Shown here in pieces: positions 18,701 through 28,142 of a stretch of 64,000 nucleotides of DNA; positions within the stretch are counted from its first letter, which is position 1, and each line of letters begins with the position of its first letter. Under the pieces are notes generated by a model. It was given only the letters and a program-made list of their open reading frames with translations. It searched no databases and had not been told where the DNA came from. The position numbers and the translations under genes were made by a program. Source of the stretch: an uncultured Lysobacteraceae bacterium (GTDB lineage: Bacteria > Pseudomonadota > Gammaproteobacteria > Xanthomonadales > Xanthomonadaceae); the NCBI GenBank assembly GCA_936911875.1, contig CAKZGB010000012.1, positions 34,586 through 98,585 of the forward strand. The letters are read 5' to 3'.

Positions 18701-19685
18701 CTCCAACTGGCACGCCAACTTGCAGCTGACCGACAGCAAGGGCAAGCAGGTGCTGGCACAATCGCGCGATCTCGAGGCGCTCAAAGCGCGTTACGGCGAA
18801 CAAGCGGCGCAGGCCTTTGCCGCGCAGGCCACGGCCAATCTGCGGCAGCAGGAGCTCACCGAGTTTCCTGCCGAGCCGTTGCCTTTGCAGGTGCGCGCAG
18901 CGGGTGGCGTGCCCGGTTTCGTGGCCCTGCGCGACGATGGCGATCACGTCAGCGTGCAGGTGCTGGCCGACCGCGAGCAGGCTCAAACGTTGCATGCGCA
19001 GGGCGTTGAGCGTCTGTTGCGTCTGCATCTGCGCGATGCCATCAAACAGGCGCGCAAGCAGTTGCCGCTCAATCCCAAGGCGGCGCTGCAATACACCGCC
19101 ATTGAGCAACGCGATATCCATGCACTGCGTGAGGAACTGGTCGAAGGCGCGCTGAGCGATTTACTCTCCGCAGCCGATCGCAGTGTCCGTGACCGCAGTG
19201 CCTTCGAGATGCAGCTCAAGCAGATCAGCAAAGATCTGTTCCGCGAGGCGATGCAGCGTTGGCAATTGGCCGATACCGTGCTCGCCGCGACCGCCGAGGT
19301 GCGCGCGCAACTCGATACCAAGCTGATGGGCTGGGCCTCGGGCAACATGGACGATCTGCGCAAACATCTGGGAACGCTGACTTCTAAGGGCTTTTTGAGC
19401 CGCGTCCCGTTTGCGCAGCTGCGAGAGTATCCGCGTTATCTCAAGGCCATGAAGCTGCGCGCCGAACGCGCCAAGGACAATCCGCAGCGCGATCAGCAGC
19501 GACTGCTGGAACTCAAGCCCTTTGTCGATGCGCTGACCAAGGCCGACCTGTCGCAGTCGTCCTGGCAGGAATTCGGTTGGGATCTTGAAGAGTTACGCGT
19601 GCAGACGTTTGCGCAGGAACTGGGCACCAAGCGCCAGGTTTCCGTCAAGAAACTGGCGCATCGGCTCCAGCAGTTGCTGCGCTAA
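15762..19685 (+). CDS. hrpA: ATP-dependent RNA helicase HrpA
   Basis: The protein has 1307 residues with a GTG start, the full length of bacterial HrpA. It is a DEAH-box RNA helicase. Walker A GETGSGKTT lies near residue 109 and IIDEAHERSLN near 206, and the helicase C motif QRMGRCGR is near residue 405. The long C-terminal part carries the OB-fold and DUF3418 region typical of HrpA. In E. coli the protein acts on mRNA processing and stalled ribosomes. Confidence 0.95.
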   Translation: MQKVKKSQSVRGATPSLTPELRRARDAIAQGMASDRSRLFHLHRQWAAAPQDEAKQKQFADALSASLQKREQRKSQLPTPTLAEELPITAHADDIIKAIRDNQVVVIAGETGSGKTTQIPKLALMAGRGEAGQIGCTQPRRLAARSVAGRVASELQTELGGQVGFQVRSQDLVSDRTVIKFMTDGILLADIQGDKWLSKYDTLIIDEAHERSLNIDFLLGYLRLLLQKRKDLKVIVTSATIDTERFSKHFGDAPVIQVEGRTYPVEVRYRPLETGDNGEAIGTLQGLVNAIDELTQEDPRGDVLVFLPGEREIREAHQVLEKKRYRHTEVLPLYARLSSKDQDRIFNPNPQRRIVLATNVAETSITVPRIRYVVDPGVARIKRYSPRAKIDRLQIEPISQASANQRMGRCGRLSEGVCIRLYSQDDFEQRPEFTDPEIRRAALAGVILRMLALGLGEIERFPFLEMPDTRAITDGWQELLELNAIDEQRRLTPIGRSMVLWPVDVKLARMLTASKERGVTREMLTIASFLGVQDPRERPADRRAEADRAHAEFADTRSEFVGILNLWRAYQQAHEELSSSKLRAWCQKHFVGFLRMREWRDLHRQLKVQMDAQKWPLNDDQEELDQTQYAQLHRALITGIPTQVGHRNDKGGFDGPRGRKYLIFPGSPLAKKPPAWLLSAQILETEKVWGLTNAAIEPEWVIEAVPHLLARKHFNPRWSRSQGRVLGSEQISLFGLVLAPQKPIHYGGLYPQEARELFVRDALLPFEIDTRSSFLAHNLKTLDQAREEEAKQRRTGLVVDEDWMARWYLDRLPANVHNVQALDQWTRKQSPEERRKLQWSLTDLLIADPANAERFPPYWPLGDARLGVRYQFEPGAADDGMNIKVPLHLLNALDPSRLSWLAPGLVEGKAAALIKTLPKALRRHVVPAPDFAKAFAQAYAEWNAGLPPSADSMAGALGKFLSKVAGEPIATTDFDESALDSNWHANLQLTDSKGKQVLAQSRDLEALKARYGEQAAQAFAAQATANLRQQELTEFPAEPLPLQVRAAGGVPGFVALRDDGDHVSVQVLADREQAQTLHAQGVERLLRLHLRDAIKQARKQLPLNPKAALQYTAIEQRDIHALREELVEGALSDLLSAADRSVRDRSAFEMQLKQISKDLFREAMQRWQLADTVLAATAEVRAQLDTKLMGWASGNMDDLRKHLGTLTSKGFLSRVPFAQLREYPRYLKAMKLRAERAKDNPQRDQQRLLELKPFVDALTKADLSQSSWQEFGWDLEELRVQTFAQELGTKRQVSVKKLAHRLQQLLR

Positions 19686-19696
19686 CTCGGTTCGGC

Positions 19697-20203
19697 TTAC
19701 TTGACGCGGCGAACTTTGGCGCGCGTGTTGTAGCCTTCGACAATCATCCACCAGCTGTTGAGAATGCCCGGGCGCATCTCGACCTTGGGATTGGTCAGGC
19801 GCACGTGCAGTTCGGACGATTCGGTCTGTTCCCATTCCTGGCCGTTGTCGAGTTTGTACACGCGACCTTGCGAGAAACCGCGGAAATCGCCGACCAGTCG
19901 CGCATGGATCGATTCGCGCTTGCCGTCAAAATCAAAGAAGCCCTGGGCTTTGGCCTTGGCGGTTTGCAGCGCTGATTGCGTGGCCTTGGCGGTCTCGACT
20001 TTCAGCGTGCCGTTGAGCCACTGATTGAGCGCGGCCAGTTCGGTGGCGCTGAGTTTGTTCAACCCCGCGGCGCGGAATTCATCGGCCGACATGCGCTGTT
20101 CGATGGGCTGATCGGCGGCGGCCGTCTGGGCCATGGCCGAAGGCGCCCACACGGCGGTACCGGTGAGGATGGCGGACAGGAGCAGGGCATTAAGCGTGCG
20201 CAT
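19697..20203 (-). CDS. Exported protein of unknown function
   Basis: The protein has 168 residues from the ATG at 20203 (MRTLNALLLSAILTG). A clear signal peptide ends near SAMAQTAA. The mature part has a short helical region (LNKLSATELAALNQWLNG) and then a beta-rich domain with FDFDGKRESIHARLVGDFRG and a Trp-containing tail (NSWWMIVEGYN). I do not recognise a named family. The same frame is open for another 330 codons upstream, but that part lies antisense to relA and is not accepted. It is convergent with hrpA and divergent from relA. Confidence 0.75.
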   Translation of the reverse strand: MRTLNALLLSAILTGTAVWAPSAMAQTAAADQPIEQRMSADEFRAAGLNKLSATELAALNQWLNGTLKVETAKATQSALQTAKAKAQGFFDFDGKRESIHARLVGDFRGFSQGRVYKLDNGQEWEQTESSELHVRLTNPKVEMRPGILNSWWMIVEGYNTRAKVRRVK

Positions 20204-20251
20204 GGACGAATCCTGATAGTCTGAAGGCTTCAAGTGTAGTCTGTTCCAGCC

Positions 20252-22432
20252 GTGAATCTCCTGTCGCCGGTCGCTCCGACCGACCCCGCCTCCAATTCCG
20301 TTCAGCCGACCTGGCAGTCGGTGCTGACGGCTGCCCGTAAGGCGGGCATGGAGGCCAAAGATGCCGACGCGCTGGAAGCCGCCATCGCGCGCACCAACGC
20401 GGCCGCGCCGAATGCGCTCGAGACCGCGCTGCTGTGCGACACCTTGGCCTTGCTGGCCACCCTCAACACCGAATCCGAGCTGCTGCTCGCCGCCATCCTG
20501 CACGAGCAGAGCGCTTTGCAGCAGGCCATGCCGATCACGCCTTCGCTCAAAGCATTGCTCGAGGGCCAGCTCGCGGCCCGTCAGGTCAATGATCTGCACG
20601 ATGGCAGCGCCGGCGCGCGCAACAGTGAGGGCTTGCGTTCGCTCCTGCTGGCCTTGGTCAAAGATTTGCGGGTGGTGCTGATTCTGCTGGCACGGCAGCT
20701 GGCACGCATGCGGCACATTGCGCAGTTTCCGGAGTCGCAACGGCCTTCGCTGATTGAACTCACGCGCGATATCCACGCACCGCTGGCCAACCGTCTGGGC
20801 ATCTGGCAGCTCAAATGGGAGCTCGAGGATCTGGTGCTGCGTCACACCGAGCCCGAGACCTACAGTCGCATCGCCAAACTGCTCGATGAAAAGCGCGTAG
20901 ACCGTGAGCGTTTTATTGCAGGCGTGACGAAGGATCTGCAGGAGGCGTTGGATGCGCAGGGTCTGCAGGCCAAGGTCATGGGTCGCCCCAAGCACATCTA
21001 CAGCATCTGGAAAAAGATGTCGCGCAAGGAGGCGCCGATCGGTGAGCTCTACGATCTGCGAGCCGTACGGATTCTCGTCAGCGATGTCACGGCCTGCTAC
21101 ACCGCGTTGGGGATCGTGCATTCGCTGTGGCTGCCGATTCCGTCGGAGTTCGATGATTACATCGCGCGGCCCAAGCGCAACGACTATCGCTCGCTGCACA
21201 CGGCCGTGATCGGGCCGCAGGGCAAAACGTTAGAAGTGCAGATCCGCACCTTCGACATGCACGACAAGGCCGAACTCGGCGTGGCCGCGCACTGGCGTTA
21301 CAAAGAGGGCAGCGGCAACGATGCGGCGCTCGATCGCAAGATTGCGTGGATGCGTTCGCTGCTCGATCAGTCGCCCGATGAACTCGGCGGCGCGCTAAAA
21401 AATGAGCTCGAGGAAGACCGCATCTACGTGCTGACGCCCAAGGGCGAGGTGGTGGATCTGCCGGTCGGTGGCACGCCGCTCGATTTTGCGTATCACGTGC
21501 ATACCGAGGTCGGTCACCGCACGCGCGGCGCCAAGGTCAACGGCAACATCGTCAATCTCGATGCGAAGCTCAAGACGGGTGATCGCGTGGAGATCCTGAC
21601 GGGCAAGGTGTCCGAGCCGCGGCGTGACTGGTTGGTTGAGGCCAATGGCTTTTTGGCCAGCCAACGTTCGCGCGGCAAGGTGCGTGCGTGGTTCAACAAG
21701 TTGGACCGCGAGCGCAACCTCGTGGCCGGTAAAGAACTGCTCGACAAGGAACTGCGTCGCGTCGGTTTGCTCAACGCCGATCTGCGCGAGGTACTGGCCA
21801 AGTTCAACGCCGCCACCGAGGGCGATCTGCAGGTCTTGGTCGCGCTGGGCGACGTCGGGCCTTCGCAAGTGGTGCGTGCGGTGCAGGAGGCCGAGCGCGA
21901 ACGCGAACGTCCCGCCGATCTGTCGCCCGGCGATGGCAGCGAGGTCTTTAAGCGCGCCAAACCGATGCCGGCAACGCAAACGCCGTTCGTGGTCGGTGGC
22001 GAGGGCAATCTGCTGGTGCAGATTGCCCGCTGCTGTCAGCCCGTGCGCGGCGAACCCATCGTCGGGTATCTGACCAAGGGGCGCGGCATTAGCGTCCACC
22101 GTCCCGACTGCGGATCGCTGCTGCGTCTGCGCGAGCGCAATCCCGAGCGCGTGCTGGCGGTCGAGTGGGGCGGATCCGTGCGCGATCGTCAGGAAGTCGA
22201 CATCCAAGTCGAGGCGACCGACCGTCGCTTCCTGCTCAAGGACATCAGCGACACGCTGGCCTCGGCCGATACGCCGGTGGTCATGGTCAACAGCGAGCGC
22301 AACGGCCGTCAGGGGCAGGTCCGCGTGGTGCTGCGCTTGCGGGTCTCCGACTTTGAGCAGCTGGCCAAAGTGCTGGGCCGTCTGGCGGCCTTGCCGGGCG
22401 TGCACCATGCGTTCCGGCGGCAGCTGCGCTAG
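20252..22432 (+). CDS. relA: (p)ppGpp synthetase RelA
   Basis: The protein has 726 residues with a GTG start. The N-terminal region is HD-like but the metal-binding His-Asp pair is missing (AILHEQ), so hydrolase activity is not expected. The synthetase domain is intact (YSIWKKMSRKE, YDLRAVRILV, RPKRNDYRSLHTAV, VQIRTFDMHDKAELG), followed by TGS (YVLTPKGEVVDLPVGGTPLDFAY), a zinc-finger-like stretch (RCCQPV...SVHRPDC) and a C-terminal ACT domain. It makes the stringent-response alarmone on stalled ribosomes. Confidence 0.95.
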   Translation: MNLLSPVAPTDPASNSVQPTWQSVLTAARKAGMEAKDADALEAAIARTNAAAPNALETALLCDTLALLATLNTESELLLAAILHEQSALQQAMPITPSLKALLEGQLAARQVNDLHDGSAGARNSEGLRSLLLALVKDLRVVLILLARQLARMRHIAQFPESQRPSLIELTRDIHAPLANRLGIWQLKWELEDLVLRHTEPETYSRIAKLLDEKRVDRERFIAGVTKDLQEALDAQGLQAKVMGRPKHIYSIWKKMSRKEAPIGELYDLRAVRILVSDVTACYTALGIVHSLWLPIPSEFDDYIARPKRNDYRSLHTAVIGPQGKTLEVQIRTFDMHDKAELGVAAHWRYKEGSGNDAALDRKIAWMRSLLDQSPDELGGALKNELEEDRIYVLTPKGEVVDLPVGGTPLDFAYHVHTEVGHRTRGAKVNGNIVNLDAKLKTGDRVEILTGKVSEPRRDWLVEANGFLASQRSRGKVRAWFNKLDRERNLVAGKELLDKELRRVGLLNADLREVLAKFNAATEGDLQVLVALGDVGPSQVVRAVQEAERERERPADLSPGDGSEVFKRAKPMPATQTPFVVGGEGNLLVQIARCCQPVRGEPIVGYLTKGRGISVHRPDCGSLLRLRERNPERVLAVEWGGSVRDRQEVDIQVEATDRRFLLKDISDTLASADTPVVMVNSERNGRQGQVRVVLRLRVSDFEQLAKVLGRLAALPGVHHAFRRQLR

Positions 22433-22458
22433 ACTGAACCGCATTCCCTGTAGAACGT

Positions 22459-24936
22459 TTGGCTCCAGTGCAACCAATTGACCGCGACCCCGATTACGAC
22501 GACGTTGCACCGGACGCGGACGACGGCTGGGCTGATTACGACGAGGGCCCGGGCTGGCTAGCTCGCATGTTGCGCATTGGCGTGACGGTGGGGGCCTTAG
22601 GGCTCGGTTTCCTGCTGCCGTATGTGCTGTATCTCAACGGCCAGGTCACGGAGCGTTTCGGCAAGCTGCAATGGCAGGTTCCCACGCGCGTGTTTGCACG
22701 TCCGTTGCTGGTGGCTCCCGGTGTGCCGCTCGACAATGCCTCGCTCAAAACCGAACTCAATGCGGCTTCGTATTACCCCGGCGATGGCGTGCGCCCCGGC
22801 ACGTATCAGCAGGAGGGCAGCCGTTGGGTGATCTCCAGCCGCGGCTATAACGATGTCGACGGTCGCATCCTGCCTAAAAAAGTCGAACTGACCCTGTCCG
22901 AAGGCAAGGTCGTCGATTTGCGTGATGCCGCATCCCGCACCGAACTGCGTGCGGCACGATTGGATCCGGCGCGCATTGCGACGCTGTACGGCAAGATGCA
23001 GGAAGAGCGTCGTCTCGTCCGCATCGACGAAGTGCCCGAATTGCTGGTGACCGGCTTGCAGGCCGTCGAAGACCGCGACTTCAACCATCACATCGGCATT
23101 GATTTCGGCGGTCTGGCGCGTGCCGTGCTGAAGAACGTGGCTGCGGGTGAAATCGTCGGTGGCGGCAGTACGCTGACGCAGCAGTTGGCGCGCTCGGGTC
23201 TGCTCGGTATCGGTAAAGAGCAAACGTATAGCCGTAAATTCAAGGAAATTCTGTACGCACTGATTCTTGAGGCGCGCTACGACAAGCGCACCATTCTCGA
23301 GGCGTACTTTAATCAGGTGTTTTTAGGTCAACGCGGCAACAACCCGATCATGGGTGTCGCCTCGGGTGCTGAGTTCTGGTTCGGTAAAGATCTCAAAGAT
23401 CTGGAGCCGCATCAGATTGCCCTGCTGATCGGCATGGTCAAGGGACCTTCGTATTACGATCCGCGCAAACATCCGGAGCGTGCGCTGCAACGTCGCAACT
23501 TTGTGCTCGGTGAAATGCGTGAGACGCAACTGATTACCGAGGCTGAATACAACAAGGCCACCAAGGCGCCGCTCGATGTCAGCAAGACGCCGGGTCAGTC
23601 GTTTGCCAATCGCTTCCCGGCCTATGTCGATCTGGTGCGTCGCCAGTTAGCGCGCGATTACGATGAGAATGCGATCTCCGGTCAGGGCCTGTCGGTGATG
23701 TCGGGTATGTCGCCAAGTGCGCAGGCCTATACCGAATCCGCCGTCACCGCGACGATGAAATCCCTGCAAACCAAGGGTCGTCCGACTTTAGAGACCGGCA
23801 CGGTCGTGACCGATGTGTACACCGGCGATGTCCTGGCGGTGGTCGGTGCGCACGATTACAACGTCGCAGGTTACAACCGCGCGGTGCAGGCTCAACGTCC
23901 GGTGGGCTCTTTGCTTAAGCCGTTTGTGTACTTGCTGGCGTTGGGCGAGCCTTCGAAATACAACTTGGGCACGTGGCTCAACGACGATCCGGTGCGCGTG
24001 AATCTGGGCAACGGCCAAGTGTGGCAACCCAAGAACTCCGACGGCCGCAGTCACGGATCGGTGCGCATGATCGATGCGCTGGCCAATTCGTATAACCAGA
24101 GCACGGTGCGCGTCGGCATGGACATTGGCGTGGCGCGGCTCAACAAGCTGATGCTGGCGCTGGCGGGTATTCAGGGCACCAACAATCCGTCGGTGATTCT
24201 GGGTGCTACCGAGCAGAGCCCGTATGCGATGGCGCAGCTGTATCAGTTCCTGGCCAGCCACGGCAAGGTCCAGAGCCTGCATGCAGTGCGTGGCGTGTTG
24301 GATGCGCGCGGTATGGCCATCAGCCGTTACGACACGAAGGCCGCAGCCGCTCCGTTGGGCGATTCCACCGCTGCCGAGCTGGTGACCTATGCGCTGCAGG
24401 AGGCGGTACGTAGCGGTACCGCGCGTCAGTTGCAGGCCGACGGTCTGGGCCGTTTGAATGCGGCGGGTAAGACCGGTACCTCGAACGACAGCCGCGACTC
24501 CTGGTACGCCGGCTGGACGGGTTCGCACTTGGCCGTGAGTTGGGTCGGCAACGACCAGAATAAGCAGACCGGTCTGTATGGCGCGACGGGTGGCATGCGT
24601 GTGTGGTCGAATCTGTTCAAGCGCTTGCCCTCGCTGCCGTTGGGTCTGACCAATCAGGGCATCGAATATGCCGCAGTGATCGGCGCCGATACCGTGCCGG
24701 CGGATTGTCCGGGTGCGCGTCGCTTGCCGTTCGTCACCGGTTACGCACCGCCGATGATGGCCTGCCCGAACGTTCCCGCTGCCGGTGATCCCGTTTCCTC
24801 TACGGTCGATGAAGTTCGCGACCGTGTTGGAGAGTTCATGAATTCCATCTTTGGCGGCGGTGATTCCGGGTCGGAGCCGCCTTCGCCACCACCGGCCAAT
24901 GAGCCGGCACCTGCGCAGGGCCCGCAACCGAAATGA
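22459..24936 (+). CDS. mrcB: Bifunctional penicillin-binding protein 1B
   Basis: The protein has about 825 residues. The start is TTG 22459 or GTG 22468; neither has a strong ribosome site. An acidic cytoplasmic tail precedes one membrane helix (about residues 38-60). A UB2H-like domain, then the glycosyltransferase with catalytic Glu near 202 (AVEDRDFNHH) and GGGSTLTQQLAR follow. The transpeptidase has Ser485 in SLLKPF, the SYNQS motif and KTGTS near 671. It polymerises and cross-links peptidoglycan. The C-terminus is Pro- and Gly-rich. Its stop overlaps yoaA by four bases. Confidence 0.94.
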   Translation: MAPVQPIDRDPDYDDVAPDADDGWADYDEGPGWLARMLRIGVTVGALGLGFLLPYVLYLNGQVTERFGKLQWQVPTRVFARPLLVAPGVPLDNASLKTELNAASYYPGDGVRPGTYQQEGSRWVISSRGYNDVDGRILPKKVELTLSEGKVVDLRDAASRTELRAARLDPARIATLYGKMQEERRLVRIDEVPELLVTGLQAVEDRDFNHHIGIDFGGLARAVLKNVAAGEIVGGGSTLTQQLARSGLLGIGKEQTYSRKFKEILYALILEARYDKRTILEAYFNQVFLGQRGNNPIMGVASGAEFWFGKDLKDLEPHQIALLIGMVKGPSYYDPRKHPERALQRRNFVLGEMRETQLITEAEYNKATKAPLDVSKTPGQSFANRFPAYVDLVRRQLARDYDENAISGQGLSVMSGMSPSAQAYTESAVTATMKSLQTKGRPTLETGTVVTDVYTGDVLAVVGAHDYNVAGYNRAVQAQRPVGSLLKPFVYLLALGEPSKYNLGTWLNDDPVRVNLGNGQVWQPKNSDGRSHGSVRMIDALANSYNQSTVRVGMDIGVARLNKLMLALAGIQGTNNPSVILGATEQSPYAMAQLYQFLASHGKVQSLHAVRGVLDARGMAISRYDTKAAAAPLGDSTAAELVTYALQEAVRSGTARQLQADGLGRLNAAGKTGTSNDSRDSWYAGWTGSHLAVSWVGNDQNKQTGLYGATGGMRVWSNLFKRLPSLPLGLTNQGIEYAAVIGADTVPADCPGARRLPFVTGYAPPMMACPNVPAAGDPVSSTVDEVRDRVGEFMNSIFGGGDSGSEPPSPPPANEPAPAQGPQPK

Positions 24937-26867
24937 CGGGTGATCTGGCTCAGCGCAGCCGCGCGGCGCTGGGCAGTTCGGGTGAACTGGTACAGGCGCT
25001 TCCGAATTTCACGCCGCGTCTGGCGCAGCAGGATCTGGCCGCGGCCATTGCCGATGCCATCGAGGACAGCGCCGAGCTGGTCTCCGAGGCGGGTACCGGT
25101 ACCGGCAAGACCTTTGCCTATCTGGTGCCGGTGATTCTGTCGGGTCGCAAGGCAATCCTCTCAACCGGCACGAAGGCGCTGCAGGACCAGTTGCATCAGC
25201 GAGATCTGCCGCGGGTGCGTGAGGCCTTGGGTGTCGGTTTTCGTTCGGCGCTGCTGAAAGGGCGGGCCAACTATTTGTGTCTGCATCGCCTGAATACCGC
25301 GAACCAGCGCGATCTGTTTGCCTCGCCCGCCGAGGTGCAGCAGTTCGGTGCCATTCGCACTTGGGCCAAACGCACGCAGTACGGCGATTTCAACGAGCTG
25401 AGCAGCATCCCTGAGGGCGCGCGCATTCTGTCGCAGGTGAGTTCAACGGCGGACAGTTGTTTGGGTACCGATTGCGAGTTCTACGAGGACTGCTTTGTAG
25501 TCAAGGCACGACAGCGGGCCTTGGCGGCTGATGTGGTCGTCGTCAATCACCATTTGCTGCTCGCCGACTTGAGTCTCAAGGACACCGGCATGGGGCAGGT
25601 GCTGCCCGATGCGCAAGTGTTCGTGATCGACGAAGCGCATCAGTTACCGGAGTTGGCCGGACAGTTTCTCGGCAGCGTGGTGAGCGGCAATGCCGTTGCC
25701 GAAGTCGGCCGCGATGCCATTCGTGAAGCCGAACAGGCATCGGGTACCTTGGCGCTGATCCGTCCGCGCGTCGATGGCGTTCTGGCCGCGTTGCGTCAGG
25801 CGCGCAAACGCATGGATGGCCTGCCGGCTAAGGGCCCACGTGAGGCCTTCGTGCAGTGGCCGCAGGCTTCTGAGGGTCTCGATGAGCTCAAGGAAGCGCT
25901 GGTCGGTTTGCTTGAGCAGCTGCAGGCGGTGGCCGATCAGACACCGGGTCTGCTGCGGTGTTCCGAACGGTGCCAGGATCATCTGGATACGCTGGCCGAC
26001 TGGACCGGAGCGCAACGCACGAACGGTGTGTACTGGTTTGAATTGGGGCAGCACAGTTTTCGGTTGCGTTACACGCCGATGGATGTCAGTGACTCGCTGC
26101 GCAGTCAGCGCGAGCAGACTCAAGCCAGTTGGATCATGACGTCGGCAACGTTGGCGGTCGACACTTCGTTTACGCATTACACCGAAAAAATGGGCATGGA
26201 CGAGCCGCGCACGCTGATTGCGCCGTCGCCGTTCAATTGGAATGAGCAGTCCCTGCTGTACGTGCCGCCGAATCTGCCCGATCCGTCCGATCGCGATTTC
26301 ATGCCGGCCGTGATCGATGCCATCCGGCCCGTGCTTCAGGCCAGTAAAGGCCGCGCGTTTTTGCTGTTTGCCTCGCACGCCAATCTGCGCAAAGCGCATG
26401 CCTTGCTCAAAGACGGACCGTGGCCTTTGTTCGTCCAGGGCGAAGGCGCCAAGAACGCTTTACTCGACGGGTTCCGTAAATCCGGCAATGGCGTCCTGTT
26501 GGGCACTGCCACGTTCCGCGAGGGTGTGGACGTGGTCGGCGATGCCTTGAGTGTGGTGGTGATCGACAAGTTGCCGTTCGCACCGCCCGATGATCCCGTG
26601 CTGGTGGCAAGGCAGCAGGATATTCGTAATCGGGGTGGCAATCCGTTTGCCGACGAACAAGTGCCGCAGGCGGTCATTGCGACCAAGCAGGCAGCAGGCC
26701 GTCTGATCCGCAGCGAAACCGATCGCGGTGTACTGGTGATTGCCGATCCGCGTCTGCTCGGCAAATCGTATGGGCGCCGTTTTATTCAGTCCTTGCCGGC
26801 CATGCGTCTGACGCGGCAAGTGCAGGACGTGCAGGAGTTTTTTAATGAATCGAATTCTGGCGATTGA
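24933..26867 (+). CDS. yoaA: DinG/XPD-family Fe-S helicase YoaA
   Basis: The protein has 644 residues. Walker A is EAGTGTGKTFAYL and the DEAH box VIDEAHQLPEL. Four cysteines placed to hold a 4Fe-4S cluster are Cys116, Cys176, Cys181 and Cys187. The C-terminal helicase half has GTATFREGVDVVGD and QAAGRLIRSETDRG. YoaA unwinds 5' to 3' at damaged forks and, in E. coli, partners with the polymerase subunit HolC. It overlaps tsaB by 23 bases, an arrangement also known from E. coli. Confidence 0.93.
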   Translation: MTGDLAQRSRAALGSSGELVQALPNFTPRLAQQDLAAAIADAIEDSAELVSEAGTGTGKTFAYLVPVILSGRKAILSTGTKALQDQLHQRDLPRVREALGVGFRSALLKGRANYLCLHRLNTANQRDLFASPAEVQQFGAIRTWAKRTQYGDFNELSSIPEGARILSQVSSTADSCLGTDCEFYEDCFVVKARQRALAADVVVVNHHLLLADLSLKDTGMGQVLPDAQVFVIDEAHQLPELAGQFLGSVVSGNAVAEVGRDAIREAEQASGTLALIRPRVDGVLAALRQARKRMDGLPAKGPREAFVQWPQASEGLDELKEALVGLLEQLQAVADQTPGLLRCSERCQDHLDTLADWTGAQRTNGVYWFELGQHSFRLRYTPMDVSDSLRSQREQTQASWIMTSATLAVDTSFTHYTEKMGMDEPRTLIAPSPFNWNEQSLLYVPPNLPDPSDRDFMPAVIDAIRPVLQASKGRAFLLFASHANLRKAHALLKDGPWPLFVQGEGAKNALLDGFRKSGNGVLLGTATFREGVDVVGDALSVVVIDKLPFAPPDDPVLVARQQDIRNRGGNPFADEQVPQAVIATKQAAGRLIRSETDRGVLVIADPRLLGKSYGRRFIQSLPAMRLTRQVQDVQEFFNESNSGD

Positions 26868-27549
26868 AACCGCGACCGAGGCCTTGTCCTTGGCCGTTCG
26901 CGATGGTGATCGCATTTGGGAGCGTCACGAGATCGCGGCGCGCAAGCAGGCCGAGTGGATTCTGCCGTGGACCGATACGCTGCTGCTCGACGCGGGTTTG
27001 AACCGTCGCGACTTGCAGGGCATTGCCGTGAGCGTGGGTCCCGGTGCCTTTACCGGTGTGCGTCTGGGCCTGTCCGTTGCGCAGGGCATGGCACTAGCTC
27101 TAGAGGTGCCGCTGATTGGCGTCTCGACTTTGGCCGCATTGGCGATGGGCGCGGTCCGCACATCGGGTGCGCAAAACATTCTGGCCGTCATCGATGCCCG
27201 CATGGGCGAGGTTTATGCCGCACGCTTTGCCTGGCGCGATGGCGTTTTGGCTCCTGTGGATGCTGCACAGGTGGTGGCGCCTTCGAACTTGGATATCAGT
27301 GGCATTGATGCGAGCTGGCATGTGGTCGGCACCGGTATCGATGCGGTCGAAGGCACTCTGCGCCAACGCTTACCGTCGGATTGCTCATGCGATGCTGCGG
27401 CCTTGCCGCACGCCATTGACGTCATGACCTTGGCCGATGTCGAAATCGCAGCGGGTCGTCTGACCTTGCCGGAACAAGTCGAGCCGGCGTACTTGCGCGA
27501 CCGCGTGGCCTTGACCATCGCGCAACGCGAACAGGGCGAAAAGCTCTAA
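26845..27549 (+). CDS. tsaB: tRNA threonylcarbamoyladenosine biosynthesis protein TsaB
   Basis: The protein has 234 residues. TsaB is a catalytically silent relative of TsaD and scaffolds the TsaBDE complex that makes t6A37 in tRNAs. The ASKHA-type N-terminus MNRILAIETATEALSLAV and the motif VSVGPGAFTGVRLGLS are typical. Length matches the family. It starts inside the end of yoaA. Confidence 0.95.
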   Translation: MNRILAIETATEALSLAVRDGDRIWERHEIAARKQAEWILPWTDTLLLDAGLNRRDLQGIAVSVGPGAFTGVRLGLSVAQGMALALEVPLIGVSTLAALAMGAVRTSGAQNILAVIDARMGEVYAARFAWRDGVLAPVDAAQVVAPSNLDISGIDASWHVVGTGIDAVEGTLRQRLPSDCSCDAAALPHAIDVMTLADVEIAAGRLTLPEQVEPAYLRDRVALTIAQREQGEKL

Positions 27550-27592
27550 AAAAACGCCCCCGCCACTCCGAGAGCATGGAGCTGGCGAGGGC
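27548..27592 (-). terminator. Rho-independent terminator after the DUF3106 gene
   Basis: On the minus strand a ten-base stem (GCCCTCGCCA with TGGCGGGGGC, one GU pair) is capped by a smaller CTCC/GGAG pairing and is followed by T7. It ends the sigma-factor operon and sits at the end of the convergent tsaB gene. Confidence 0.88.
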
Positions 27593-27621
27593 ACGCGCTC
27601 TCGACAAGCGCGAAAGGAGTG

Positions 27622-28122
27622 TTACTTGGCGGGCGGCGGCGTCATCGGCGCCGGTGCATTCTTCATGCCCATACCGTGATGCGGACGCTTCGGCATTTTG
27701 ATCTTGGCATCGGCCGGAACCGGATTGGCCTTAACCCATGCAGCGCGTTCGGCCTCACTCATTTTGCGGAACGATTCAAAGAAGGCCTTACGGTCTGCTT
27801 CTTTGAGGCTTTGTGCCTTGTAGAACACGGCGCGACGGGCTTCACGCATGGCCGGCGACATGGCCTTGAACTTGCCGCGACCCTTGCTGGCAGCGGCGCG
27901 TTGTTCGGGGGTCATTTGCGACCACTTGTTGGCGTGTTCCAGCCAGCGCGTGCGCTGTTCCGGCGTGGCCTTGTTCCAGCGTTCGCTGATTTGGGCCGTC
28001 AGCACATCGCGTTGTGCTGCACTCAGCTGATCCCAGTTTGCAGAGGTTGCAGTTTGGGCGAAGGCCGAGCCGGCGAACATGGCACCGATCAGGGCCAGGG
28101 AAAGGAAGTTACGTTTCTTCAT
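27622..28122 (-). CDS. Exported DUF3106-type protein
   Basis: The protein has 166 residues. A signal peptide (MKKRNFLSLALIGAMFAGSAFA) precedes a helical, basic domain with repeated patterns such as SAAQRDVLTAQISERWNKAT and MTPEQRAAASKGRGKFKAM, which match DUF3106. The C-terminus is Pro- and Lys-rich. It is the last gene of an operon with an ECF sigma factor and a small membrane protein. The function of DUF3106 is unknown; a periplasmic sensor role with the sigma factor is inferred from context. Confidence 0.8.
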   Translation of the reverse strand: MKKRNFLSLALIGAMFAGSAFAQTATSANWDQLSAAQRDVLTAQISERWNKATPEQRTRWLEHANKWSQMTPEQRAAASKGRGKFKAMSPAMREARRAVFYKAQSLKEADRKAFFESFRKMSEAERAAWVKANPVPADAKIKMPKRPHHGMGMKNAPAPMTPPPAK

Positions 28123-28142
28123 GAGTTTCTCCGAAATGGAAA

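Noticed and set aside
20204..21199. Minus-strand extension that would give the 168-residue exported protein about 330 more residues
   Set aside because: It is antisense to relA, and the internal ATG at 20203 gives a complete signal peptide.
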